This document shows positions 54,007 to 61,733 of a stretch of 64,000 nucleotides of DNA, in pieces. The stretch spans positions 124,001-188,000 of the forward strand of contig NZ_PPSL01000006.1 of assembly GCF_002954265.1 (NCBI RefSeq). Reading direction: 5' to 3'. The notes under the pieces were generated by a model that saw only the letters and a program-made list of their open reading frames with translations, was not told where the DNA came from and searched no databases. The position numbers and the translations under genes were made by a program. Every line of letters starts with the position of its first letter. The first letter of the stretch is position 1. The DNA is from Flavipsychrobacter stenotrophus. GTDB lineage: Bacteria; Bacteroidota; Bacteroidia; Chitinophagales; Chitinophagaceae.

Positions 54007-54022
54007 GTGCCCCAGACGGGAA
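54005..54022. repeat. attR: 18-bp direct repeat within the tRNA-Leu 3' end
   Basis: Identical to 23275-23292. Positions 54008-54022 are the last 15 nt of the tRNA gene, so integration restored the gene. Confidence 0.88.
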
Positions 54023-54093
54023 TTGAACCCGTACTCGCATTACTGCAAACAGGATTTTAAGTCCTGCGCGTCTACCAATTCCGCCACCAGGGC
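54008..54093 (-). tRNA. tRNA-Leu (anticodon UAA)
   Basis: An 86-nt class II tRNA. The acceptor arms GCCCTGG and CTGGGGC pair, the anticodon loop is CTTAAAA inside the CAGGA/TCCTG stem, the variable arm is long and the T-arm has GGTTCAATTCC. CCA is not encoded. It reads UUA codons and is the integration target. Confidence 0.95.
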
Positions 54094-54126
54094 TCCTGGC
54101 CACTTTCGGTAGAGAAAGTGTACTGC

Positions 54127-54154
54127 AAAAAAAAACCAAACCTAAAAGGTTTGG
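54127..54154 (-). terminator. Terminator between tRNA-Gly and tRNA-Leu
   Basis: A 7-bp perfect stem (CCAAACC/GGTTTGG) with a 5-nt loop and a T-run of nine on the minus strand, 7 nt after tRNA-Gly. It suggests that the two tRNA genes are separate units. Confidence 0.75.
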
Positions 54155-54161
54155 AATCTTT

Positions 54162-54237
<76 letters not shown>

Positions 54238-54357
54238 ATTTTGTTAAGACCTTTTCCCCTTTCGGGAGTGCAAATATAACGACACATTCCTTTTCCACAA
54301 ACTCTTTCACACTTTTTTTCAAAGAAATTTTTTCTGTATGTTTCACCAGCAGCAGAT

Positions 54358-54464
54358 AGTCGTTAGTACATAGTAAATAGTTCCGTTTTACTCCTAATAT
54401 ATTGTTTTACACTTTACCCAACATTTTCTATCTCCTAACCACTATTTACTATCTGCCAACGACT
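54358..54464. repeat. Short inverted-repeat-bounded intergenic element 1
   Basis: Starts with AGTCGTTAG and ends with CAACGACT, a near-complement. Its inside has CTATTTACTAT-type words. A second element of similar size, also bounded by AGTCGTTAG/CTAACGACT, lies at 57733-57847; the interiors differ. Confidence 0.4.
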
Positions 54465-54484
54465 ATGTACTATCTACTAAATAC

Positions 54485-54492
54485 TATCTTTG
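54485..54492 (+). promoter_or_regulatory. -7 promoter element of ccmB
   Basis: TATCTTTG fits TAnnTTTG, 8 nt before the ccmB ATG. Confidence 0.5.
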
Positions 54493-54500
54493 CGCCCTGA

Positions 54501-55157
54501 ATGGCTGGAAGTGCATTTATATCGTTGGTAAAAAAAGACCTGCTCATAGAGTGGCGGCAGAAACATACACTGTTTGGTGTGCTGCTATATGTGGGTGGTA
54601 CCGTATTTGTGGTGTACATGATGAATGGACAGCCTGAAGCACGCGTATGGAATGCACTCTTCTGGCTCACTCAGCTTTTTGTTGCTGTCAATTCTGTTGC
54701 CAAGAGTTTCTTGCAGGAGCATCCCAATAGATTCCGCTATTACTTTACACTCGTACACCCTATAACCTTTATGCTGGCCAAGATGACTTACAGTATCGTT
54801 CTGATGCTGGTCATGACACTGGTTACGCTATTTCTATATTACCTTATGCTGGGTTGGCCACTCACCAATTCAGGTTTATTCATCCTCATTAGTTTAGTGG
54901 GTAGCATCAGCTTGTCTTCTGTTTTCACCTTCCTCTCTGCCATAGCAGCACGTGCACAACAGAACTCGGCACTCATGGCTATTCTTGGTTTTCCATTGGT
55001 CACGCCCCTACTCATGATCCTTAGTAAACTGGCTGTTGTAGCGCTAAGTCCGGTGTATGTAGAAGGTTGGGGGGCATTGGCTGCTGTGTTATTAGCTCTT
55101 GATGGGCTGATCATTCTATTGGGTGTGATCCTGTTCCCTTTCCTGTGGCAGGAGTAG
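54501..55157 (+). CDS. ccmB: Haem exporter membrane protein CcmB
   Basis: 218 residues with six hydrophobic helices and the CcmB N-terminus (SLVKKDLLIEWRQKHTL, FLQEHPNRFRYYF). It is the permease of the CcmAB ABC system in cytochrome c maturation. ccmA is not adjacent in the window and the downstream genes are on the opposite strand, so the ccm genes are dispersed, as in other Bacteroidota. Confidence 0.9.
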   Translation: MAGSAFISLVKKDLLIEWRQKHTLFGVLLYVGGTVFVVYMMNGQPEARVWNALFWLTQLFVAVNSVAKSFLQEHPNRFRYYFTLVHPITFMLAKMTYSIVLMLVMTLVTLFLYYLMLGWPLTNSGLFILISLVGSISLSSVFTFLSAIAARAQQNSALMAILGFPLVTPLLMILSKLAVVALSPVYVEGWGALAAVLLALDGLIILLGVILFPFLWQE

Positions 55158-55258
55158 GTGGTAAATAGTCATTAGTCGAGAGTAGATAGCCCCGTGTTAG
55201 ACAGATTATCTTTCAACATAAAGGTAAAGGCTAACCAATATTTCCACGTGTCCCATTC

Positions 55259-55289
55259 ACTATTTACTATTTACTATTTACTATTTACT
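55259..55289. repeat. Heptanucleotide microsatellite (ACTATTT)4
   Basis: Four perfect copies of ACTATTT followed by ACT end exactly at the moaE stop codon (55290). The same word recurs near 54440. Slippage-prone; no coding frame runs through it. Confidence 0.85.
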
Positions 55290-55706
55290 TTACGGTGTCG
55301 CACTCACCCAAACTTCTCCATCTTCGAAGATCTCTTTCTTCCATATAGGGACAGTTTGTTTGAGGGTATCTATTATGTAGCGGCAGGCATCAAATGCTGC
55401 ACCTCTGTGTGCTGCCGAAACTGCTATTACCACCGGCACTTCCCCTACTTCAAGTATACCCGTGCGGTGATGGATCACCACTTTATGTAACGGCCATTGC
55501 GCAGTAGACTGCTCGGCTATCTTCTTCATCTCGCTGATGGCCATAGGCTCGTAGGCTTCAAATTCCAGCCGCACTACCCTTCTCCCTTTAGTAGCGTCTC
55601 TTACAGTACCAATAAATACATCAATACCACCTGCAGCAGGTGTCATCACTGCATTGATGCAGTTGGTTATATCTAATGGTCTGTCTGTAAGTACTATGTC
55701 TATCAT
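55290..55706 (-). CDS. moaE: Molybdopterin synthase catalytic subunit MoaE
   Basis: 138 residues from the ATG at 55706 (a GTG at 55724 is an alternative). Family blocks are GGIDVFIGTVRD, RLEFEAYEPMAISEMKKI, HRTGILEVGEVPVVIAVSAAHRGAAFDACRYIID and KKEIFEDGEVWV, including the catalytic Lys. With MoaD it converts precursor Z to molybdopterin. It follows moaD by 10 nt. Confidence 0.94.
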   Translation of the reverse strand: MIDIVLTDRPLDITNCINAVMTPAAGGIDVFIGTVRDATKGRRVVRLEFEAYEPMAISEMKKIAEQSTAQWPLHKVVIHHRTGILEVGEVPVVIAVSAAHRGAAFDACRYIIDTLKQTVPIWKKEIFEDGEVWVSATP

Positions 55707-55716
55707 ATGTATTTGT

Positions 55717-55959
55717 TTATCCACCGCTTACAGGTGGAATTATAGCTATTTCTTCGTTCCCGACTAATACTACTTCATTACCTGCGTACTCATTGTTTAC
55801 TGCCACCATGTAAGACGAAAGGCTTGCCAGTCTAGGATACTGTAGCTCCAGGGTTTGCTTCAGGTCTCCTATAGCGGATTTACCACCCATGTCGACACTC
55901 AGTTGCGATGTATTGAAGATCTCCTTCGCCACTCCAAAAGCCAATATTTTCACTACCAT
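55717..55959 (-). CDS. moaD: Molybdopterin synthase sulfur-carrier subunit MoaD
   Basis: 80 residues with a ubiquitin-like fold and the C-terminal PPVSGG, the Gly-Gly that carries thiocarboxylate sulfur. It overlaps the upstream TauE gene by 7 nt and precedes moaE by 10 nt, so the three form an operon. Confidence 0.92.
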   Translation of the reverse strand: MVVKILAFGVAKEIFNTSQLSVDMGGKSAIGDLKQTLELQYPRLASLSSYMVAVNNEYAGNEVVLVGNEEIAIIPPVSGG

Positions 55960-56708
55960 ATCAGATGTACATGTTTTGATAATACTTCTACCCCGGCCGC
56001 AAACACCAGCACTGCTGTTACCCGCCTTATAGCCAGTTCATTCAACTTCTTAATCCCTACCCTCGACCCAATCTGCCCCCCAACAAATACTGCCACACAC
56101 AACAGCAAAATTCGGGAATAATTGATATCCGAAGGGATGGGTTTAGACAAATGAGCTAAAAGGCTGGATACTGAATTGACCAGTATAAATACCGATGCTG
56201 CTGCGGCTATCTTCTTTGGCACGTCCCACTTAGTAAGGTGCAGCATAGGCGAAAGAAATATGCCGCCACCTATCCCTACCATCCCCGACAATAATCCGAT
56301 GGATGCCCCCATGATCCCGCTCTTTACCACACCCTGCTTCTCGGCAGCAGTGTATGCACTTGGCTTCTTCAGCATCAACAAAATAGATGCAAGTATCAAA
56401 CTACAGCCTAATAGAATGAAGAAGGTATCTGCACTTATCTTCACCAATGCCCCCAGGAAAGCCATAGGTATACTGAGTATAACTATGGGCAGTATCTTCT
56501 TTATGTCTACCTGCTTACTGCTCATGAACAGTATACTGCCACCGGTTACCACTATTATATTGCATACCAGCGCTACTGTCTTCATTTCATATATTGGCAG
56601 TTGATACATAGCCAGTACCGCCAGGTAACTGGAACCTCCTCCAAAACCCACAGAAGAATATATGAAGGCTATACCCAGAAAGAAAATAAGTAGCTCCCAG
56701 TGCTGCAT
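55953..56708 (-). CDS. TauE/SafE-family membrane permease
   Basis: 251 residues with seven to eight hydrophobic helices and the duplicated TauE pattern (GFGGGSSYLAVLAM near the N-terminus; GLLSGMVGIGGGIFLSPML in the second half). The family exports sulfite or other sulfur anions. Coupling to moaDE suggests a link to a molybdoenzyme of sulfur metabolism, or sulfur handling during cofactor synthesis; this is inference. Confidence 0.88.
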   Translation of the reverse strand: MQHWELLIFFLGIAFIYSSVGFGGGSSYLAVLAMYQLPIYEMKTVALVCNIIVVTGGSILFMSSKQVDIKKILPIVILSIPMAFLGALVKISADTFFILLGCSLILASILLMLKKPSAYTAAEKQGVVKSGIMGASIGLLSGMVGIGGGIFLSPMLHLTKWDVPKKIAAAASVFILVNSVSSLLAHLSKPIPSDINYSRILLLCVAVFVGGQIGSRVGIKKLNELAIRRVTAVLVFAAGVEVLSKHVHLIW

Positions 56709-56748
56709 GGGCTAAAAGTAATTAACGATAGGCAAACACCAACAAAAA

Positions 56749-56778
56749 ACCGGGAAACAACTTTCGCTGTTTCCCGGT
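56749..56778 (-). terminator. Terminator of the DUF4476 gene
   Basis: An 11-bp perfect stem (ACCGGGAAACA and its complement) with an 8-nt loop, followed on the minus strand by six T. It separates the DUF4476 gene from the TauE operon. Confidence 0.85.
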
Positions 56779-56800
56779 GAGTACTTAATGATTGTGCATA

Positions 56801-57652
56801 TTACCTATTGGCGTTAATGAAATCATTCAATGCAGTCTTGTTAGAATCCCATGTAAATATGTTAGCTATTGTGTAGTAGTTCTGCCTGTCTACTGTTCTC
56901 TTATAGGCATACTTAGCAAAATCTATCTTACTGTCTTCCCATGAGAAGGTCTTGCAAATGGTTATCACCTGGTCTACAGTGAAATAATTGTTGTTAGCAA
57001 TGGTTTTAGCTGTAGACAATCTTGTCTCGTCCCAGGCGCTTGACTTAATAGTCTGAATAGCTGCTGCAAAAGACTGATTGTCCATCTGCATTGGAGGTGG
57101 TGGTGGCGGTGGTGTAGTAACTACCTGAACCGGCGCGTTGTTACGACCATTATCACGGCCGTAGTGCATCACATACTCTCCCTGCTCACCACGGTAATCC
57201 CGCTCCAGGTTATTCATTCTGTTAAACGAAAGCCTTGCATAACCACTTCTGTCTCTCACTATCCTCATGCTCAGGTTTATCGGTCCACCCTCAATAGGAT
57301 CCATAAACGTAATGGTCTTAGAAATAGCTGGTGTACGGTTATCGTCAAATATGATCTGTATATCATTTACAACAAATGGAAGATCTTCTATTCGTACCCT
57401 CGTCTGTGCGTAGGTATTCTGTTTGATACCGTTGAGCATTAAGAAAAAACGCTCCCCATTTTCAGACCAAATAGACAATGCACTACCTGGCACACCCACC
57501 ATCTGGCCATATCCGCTTCCGTTTCCATTTCCGTTTCCTCTTCCTCCTCCATTACCATGTCCATTGCCACCGCCACGGCTGTCTCTGCTACCCTGAGCTA
57601 ATGATAAAAATGGCAATACAATCAGTGCTAATAAAAATAATCTACGTTTCAT
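56801..57652 (-). CDS. Secreted DUF4476 protein
   Basis: 283 residues: a signal peptide (1-19), a Gly/Asn-rich segment (about 22-50), a beta-sandwich region, a proline run and a C-terminal DUF4476 helical domain (FAAAIQTIKSSAWDETRLSTAKTIANNNYFTVDQV). The family is specific to Bacteroidota and has no known role. The protein is probably periplasmic or surface-located. The gene stands alone between two terminators or gaps. Confidence 0.88.
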   Translation of the reverse strand: MKRRLFLLALIVLPFLSLAQGSRDSRGGGNGHGNGGGRGNGNGNGSGYGQMVGVPGSALSIWSENGERFFLMLNGIKQNTYAQTRVRIEDLPFVVNDIQIIFDDNRTPAISKTITFMDPIEGGPINLSMRIVRDRSGYARLSFNRMNNLERDYRGEQGEYVMHYGRDNGRNNAPVQVVTTPPPPPPPMQMDNQSFAAAIQTIKSSAWDETRLSTAKTIANNNYFTVDQVITICKTFSWEDSKIDFAKYAYKRTVDRQNYYTIANIFTWDSNKTALNDFINANR

Positions 57653-57732
57653 AAAATTATGTTTGTGTGCAAGAATAATAAATATTTCTCAATCTATAGA
57701 GCTGTAAATCAATTAGTGTGCCAATTTTATTT

Positions 57733-57847
57733 AGTCGTTAGTAAACAGTATATAGACTTTATAAACGACAAGAATGCAGCTAGAGAGAGGATCATTTTTG
57801 TTATGGAAGTCACATGCAAGCGTTCTTATGAATATGTGCTAACGACT
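57733..57847. repeat. Short inverted-repeat-bounded intergenic element 2
   Basis: Bounded by AGTCGTTAG and its exact complement CTAACGACT. It occupies the gap before the DUF58 gene and compares with 54358-54464. No open frame is supported in it. Confidence 0.4.
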
Positions 57848-57930
57848 ATAGACCAATAACTATCTACTATTTTAACATCTCTTAAAAGGCTATTTATTTA
57901 TTTTCATACCTTGGTAGTTGTAAACTGATC

Positions 57931-59313
57931 ATGAATATCAAACAAATGAAGTGGCGTATACGGTATGCCATGCAATATTTCCCCTTTACGCTCAATACCC
58001 TGCTCTGTACCGCTGCTTTTTGGGGTGGCTATCACTTGCTCTATAAGCCTACTCCAAAGGGCGAGGATCAATCTTCTCTGATGCCCTTCATCATACTTAT
58101 GGGCAAAATGACATTCATGCTACTTGCATTTATAGTCATCATATCTGTGCTCAGCACCATAGCCACCTGGATATACTACCTGATCCAAAAAAGCAATGGC
58201 AAATTGCTGACTGTTGACTTCAATATAGAATCGAGGAAAGGCAGAAAGAACAGGTTGTTCCTGTATGCCAGTCTACCTGGGGCTATACGGCCTTTACTGG
58301 GCTTTGTAAAGGGTCGCCTTATCTATGACGATAACCAGATGACAGACCAGTTCAGCTTAATGTCGGGGCAACGTAAAGAACGCAGTATCTGGCGGCTGGC
58401 CATAACCGGCAAAAGCAATATTGTACTACCCGACATAAAGGAATATGACCTTAAAGGTGGCTTTGTGTACTTTCAGGATATGCTGCATCTCTTCTCGCTG
58501 GCGGTGCCGCAGCCTATAAGCGGACACTTCTACCAACCGCCTGTTTTAATGCAGGAACAGGATGCTGATGTATACCCTAAGAAGACCGAAACACTTGATG
58601 TGCGCATAGAGCAGATGCGCCGTGTAGAGGGCGAGCATACCAACTATAAAGACTTTGAGGCGGGTGATGATGTGCGCCGCATAGTATGGAAGGTATATGC
58701 CCGCAACCGCGAACTGGTAGTGCGCATCCCCGAAATGTTTGAGCCTTATGCATCGCACCTCAACTACTATGCTTCCTTCTTTGCCGATGTAAAAGACAGC
58801 TGGCTGGATGATGGCTACCTGAAGGAAATGCTCAACTACTACAAGAACAATGTATGGACTGTTTACGACACCCTTTCTAAGAAAGAATGGCAAATGTCAT
58901 TTGTGCCCGACCAGGAATTTACGGTGGCAGACGAGGCTGATGACGCGGCTAAAACTGCCCGCATCATCAGCAATAGTGAGTGGCATAAAGACAAGTCATT
59001 ATCAGAATATTTCAGCCCTAAAAACGGCACAGTGCTGTGCATTTCTTCACTTACCGACCCGCACGATCTAGCCAACCTGCTGGAGCGTTGCGATGCCTCA
59101 ACAGTTGTGTATTTTGTAAAGGTATCGCAAGTATTTAAGCACTATGCGGCACTCAACCTGTTGAGCCGCCTGATCATCCGTCCGCCGCAAGACAGGCTCT
59201 CCAAACTTCGCACCCGCTGGCTCTTCTCGCCAATGCGCCTGCAGGTCAATAAAAGAGAGCAGGCAATTGAAGCATTGCTCAAAAAGAGCGATGTAGTGTG
59301 GGGGGAATTGTAA
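57931..59313 (+). CDS. DUF58 domain protein with two N-terminal membrane helices
   Basis: 460 residues. Two hydrophobic helices (about 17-35 and 55-85) anchor it, followed by a long domain with YKDFEAGDDVRRIVWKVYARNRELVVRI, the DUF58 core, and a vWA-like C-terminal half. DUF58 proteins often work with MoxR ATPases; none is adjacent here. The protein faces the cytosol and its function is not established. Confidence 0.85.
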   Translation: MNIKQMKWRIRYAMQYFPFTLNTLLCTAAFWGGYHLLYKPTPKGEDQSSLMPFIILMGKMTFMLLAFIVIISVLSTIATWIYYLIQKSNGKLLTVDFNIESRKGRKNRLFLYASLPGAIRPLLGFVKGRLIYDDNQMTDQFSLMSGQRKERSIWRLAITGKSNIVLPDIKEYDLKGGFVYFQDMLHLFSLAVPQPISGHFYQPPVLMQEQDADVYPKKTETLDVRIEQMRRVEGEHTNYKDFEAGDDVRRIVWKVYARNRELVVRIPEMFEPYASHLNYYASFFADVKDSWLDDGYLKEMLNYYKNNVWTVYDTLSKKEWQMSFVPDQEFTVADEADDAAKTARIISNSEWHKDKSLSEYFSPKNGTVLCISSLTDPHDLANLLERCDASTVVYFVKVSQVFKHYAALNLLSRLIIRPPQDRLSKLRTRWLFSPMRLQVNKREQAIEALLKKSDVVWGEL

Positions 59314-59414
59314 TTCCATCTAATAAGTATATCTTTTCTTGTTACGCCCATATTAGAATGGGACGGGCTTCAATGTCACAAATTTAGTCAATAAATATAA
59401 TATTCCATTTTTAA

Positions 59415-59442
59415 TGACATATATTTGTCAATTAAATTGACA
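59415..59442. promoter_or_regulatory. Palindromic operator candidate upstream of the mutasome
   Basis: TGTCAATT-A-AATTGACA (59426-59442) is a perfect 17-bp palindrome. TGACA also occurs at 59415-59419 and further TGTC(A) half-sites near 59374 and 59454. The cluster lies 35-62 nt before imuA, where an SOS-type repressor would bind. No lexA-like gene is adjacent. Confidence 0.6.
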
Positions 59443-59476
59443 TTTTATGCAAATGTCTGATTTATAGCAATACAAT

Positions 59477-60223
59477 ATGGTTATTATGAATGAACAGGTG
59501 GCAAAGAATGACGTTATCAGACAATTGCAAAAAGAGGTTCTTTCGTTGCAGGGAAATATAATACCTACTGCCGATCAGCGTTGGAAAACAGCGCTTGGCC
59601 CTATTGAAAAGGCATTCCCTAACAGCACTTTCCCTATTGGCGCTGTGCATGAGTTCATAAGTAATACACAAGAAAATACTGCAGCCACTAATGGATTTAT
59701 ATCCGGTCTGCTTAGTGGCTTTATGAAAAAAGAAGGCATCTGCCTTTGGGTGGGTACCAAACGGACTATATTTCCCCCGGCGTTAATAGCATTTGGCATA
59801 CAACCAGAACGCATCATTTTCATTGATGTAGCTAAATCGAAAGAAGTATTATGGGTAATAGAGGAAGGATTGAAGTGCAATACGCTTATAGCTGTTGTGG
59901 GTGAGTTACAGGAGCTAAGCTTTACTGAGTCCCGGCGATTACAGTTGGCTGTTGAGGAAAGCAGGGTGACAGGTTTTATTCATCGCTATAAACCCAAAAG
60001 CGAAAATACAGTTGCCTGCGTTTCGCGCTGGAAGATCAATCCCTTACGGAGTATTATTGAAGACGGCATGCCGGGAGTGGGCGCACCCCGATGGAATGTA
60101 CAGTTGGCAAAGGTAAGGAATGGTAAGCCCGGCAGCTGGGATGTGGAATGGACGGCCAATACATTCCGGTTTCTTACCCGCACTCTTGCTATTCCTGAAC
60201 TTGAAACCCGAAAAGCAGGATAG
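59477..60223 (+). CDS. imuA: ImuA-like RecA-fold protein (SOS mutasome)
   Basis: 248 residues: a helical N-terminus (RQLQKEVLSLQG), then a RecA-like core with HEFISNTQENTAATNGFISGLLS and GICLWVGTKRTIFPPALIAFGI, and a final WDVEWTANTF. A canonical Walker A is not seen, as in other ImuA proteins. It acts with ImuB and DnaE2 in error-prone lesion bypass. The start is the ATG at 59477 (or 59486). It lies 1 nt before imuB. Confidence 0.85.
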   Translation: MVIMNEQVAKNDVIRQLQKEVLSLQGNIIPTADQRWKTALGPIEKAFPNSTFPIGAVHEFISNTQENTAATNGFISGLLSGFMKKEGICLWVGTKRTIFPPALIAFGIQPERIIFIDVAKSKEVLWVIEEGLKCNTLIAVVGELQELSFTESRRLQLAVEESRVTGFIHRYKPKSENTVACVSRWKINPLRSIIEDGMPGVGAPRWNVQLAKVRNGKPGSWDVEWTANTFRFLTRTLAIPELETRKAG

Positions 60224-60224
60224 C

Positions 60225-61721
60225 ATGGGCAAGCGTTTTGTAGCATTATGGTTCCGTCATTTAACTACTGACTGGATGATCCGCCGTCGGCCGGAACTTT
60301 CAGATCGTCCATTTGTTTTTGCATCACCCGAGCGGGGACGTATGGTAGTGAGCGCAGCTAATATTGCCGCAGAGGCGAAAGGCATTATGGCAAAAATGGT
60401 TGTTGCTGATTGCAGGGCGATACTCCCATCTTTAGAGGTGCTCGATGAAATACCCGGGCAGGCCACAAAACTACTTCGTGCTATCGCCGAATGGTGCATC
60501 CGATTTACGCCTGTTGCGGCTGTTGATGAGCCCGACGGGATTATGCTGGACGTAAGCGGCTGTCCTCACTTGTGGGGAGGTGAGCGCCCATACCTTATTG
60601 ACCTGCTCCAAAAGCTAAGGGGATTCGGATATGATGTAAGAGCCGCTATTGCAGACACCGCAGGTGCTGCCTGGGCTGTATGCCACTTCGGCAAGGTTAA
60701 ACCTATCATTGAACCATGCTGCCAGCTGGAGGCGTTGCTACCACTTCCGCCGGCATCATTACGGCTGGAGGTAGAAACGTTACAAAAGCTTGAAAAACTG
60801 GGGTTACACCAGGTGAGCAGCTTCATTAATATGCCTCGCAGGGCATTACGCAGGCGATTTGGAGATACCCTTCTCTTAAGGCTTGACCAGGCCTTAGGGC
60901 AGGAACCGGAGATAATTCATCCCATCCAACCTATTGAGCCTTACCACGAACGGCTGCCCTGTATGGAGCCGATACGAACAGGAACAGGAATAGAGATAGC
61001 ATTACAGCAGCTTTTAGAAACGATGTGCCAACGACTCGTAGATGAAGGAAAAGGATTGAGGAAAAGTATTTTTAAAGGATTCCGTATTGATGGTAATATC
61101 CAGCAAATAGTAATTGGCACGGTGCGCCCGTCAAGAAATGTTGCGCATTTATTCAAACTATTTGAAAATAAAATACCTGGTATAACACCTGCATTAGGCT
61201 TCGAATTGTTCATACTTGAAGCCCCGGTTGTTGAAGATATTGCCATAGCACAGGAAACATTATGGCACACTTCAGAGCATGATGATGTTGCCATATCAGA
61301 GCTACTAGACAGAATAGGTGGTAAGGTCGGCATGCACACTATCCACAGGTATCTGCCAGATGAGCATTACTGGCCGGAGCGCTCTTACAAGGTCACCACT
61401 GCATTGCAGGAAAAACCTGCTACAGATTGGCGTACCGACCTACCCAGGCCTTTGTACATACTTCCCCAACCGGAAATAATAGAAGTGACAGTACCCATAC
61501 CAGATTATCCACCCATGCTGTTTATCTATAAAGGGGCGTTGCACACGATCATAAAAGCAGATGGCCCCGAACGAATAGAACAGGAGTGGTGGATAACAGG
61601 AGGCCTGCAAAGGGACTATTATTGTGTGGAAGACGAGAAGGGAGGCAGGTACTGGCTATTCCGTTCCGGTCATTACAGTAGCGGTGAACCTGAATGGTAC
61701 ATACATGGATTTTTTGCTTAA
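60225..61721 (+). CDS. imuB: ImuB-like Y-family polymerase homologue
   Basis: 498 residues from the ATG at 60225; the longer reading frame overlaps imuA and is not used. It has a Y-family palm-like region (FVFASPERGRMVVSAANIAAEAKGI, VAAVDEPDGIMLDVSG). The first catalytic Asp of active Y-family enzymes is replaced (the block reads ALWFRHL), so it probably serves as an adaptor, as in known ImuB. It starts 1 nt after imuA and is followed by dnaE2 after 12 nt. Confidence 0.88.
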   Translation: MGKRFVALWFRHLTTDWMIRRRPELSDRPFVFASPERGRMVVSAANIAAEAKGIMAKMVVADCRAILPSLEVLDEIPGQATKLLRAIAEWCIRFTPVAAVDEPDGIMLDVSGCPHLWGGERPYLIDLLQKLRGFGYDVRAAIADTAGAAWAVCHFGKVKPIIEPCCQLEALLPLPPASLRLEVETLQKLEKLGLHQVSSFINMPRRALRRRFGDTLLLRLDQALGQEPEIIHPIQPIEPYHERLPCMEPIRTGTGIEIALQQLLETMCQRLVDEGKGLRKSIFKGFRIDGNIQQIVIGTVRPSRNVAHLFKLFENKIPGITPALGFELFILEAPVVEDIAIAQETLWHTSEHDDVAISELLDRIGGKVGMHTIHRYLPDEHYWPERSYKVTTALQEKPATDWRTDLPRPLYILPQPEIIEVTVPIPDYPPMLFIYKGALHTIIKADGPERIEQEWWITGGLQRDYYCVEDEKGGRYWLFRSGHYSSGEPEWYIHGFFA

Positions 61722-61733
61722 AAAACAACTACG

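Larger units (their letters stand above)
23275..54022. mobile_element. Integrative genomic island in tRNA-Leu(UAA) with copper-handling cargo
   Basis: Both ends carry the same 18-bp direct repeat TTGTGCCCCAGACGGGAA. The right copy overlaps the last 15 nt of an intact tRNA-Leu gene, and the left copy is only a tRNA tail. A tyrosine integrase points away from the right end, about 180 nt inside it, the standard layout for tRNA-targeting islands. Contents include recombination-type genes on the left, copper-resistance cargo in the centre and int/HTH/Rep-like genes on the right. I could not identify a relaxase or a type IV secretion system, so it is more likely mobilisable or phage-derived than a self-transmissible ICE. 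The DNA reads as visibly more AT-rich than the flanks. Confidence 0.85.

Noticed and set aside
23275-54022. Conjugative (ICE) character with relaxase and type IV secretion
   Set aside because: No Tra/Mob protein was recognised in the island; the genes present fit an integrated mobilisable or phage-like element.
60120-60224. Extended N-terminus for imuB
   Set aside because: It overlaps imuA in another frame; the alignable start is the ATG at 60225.
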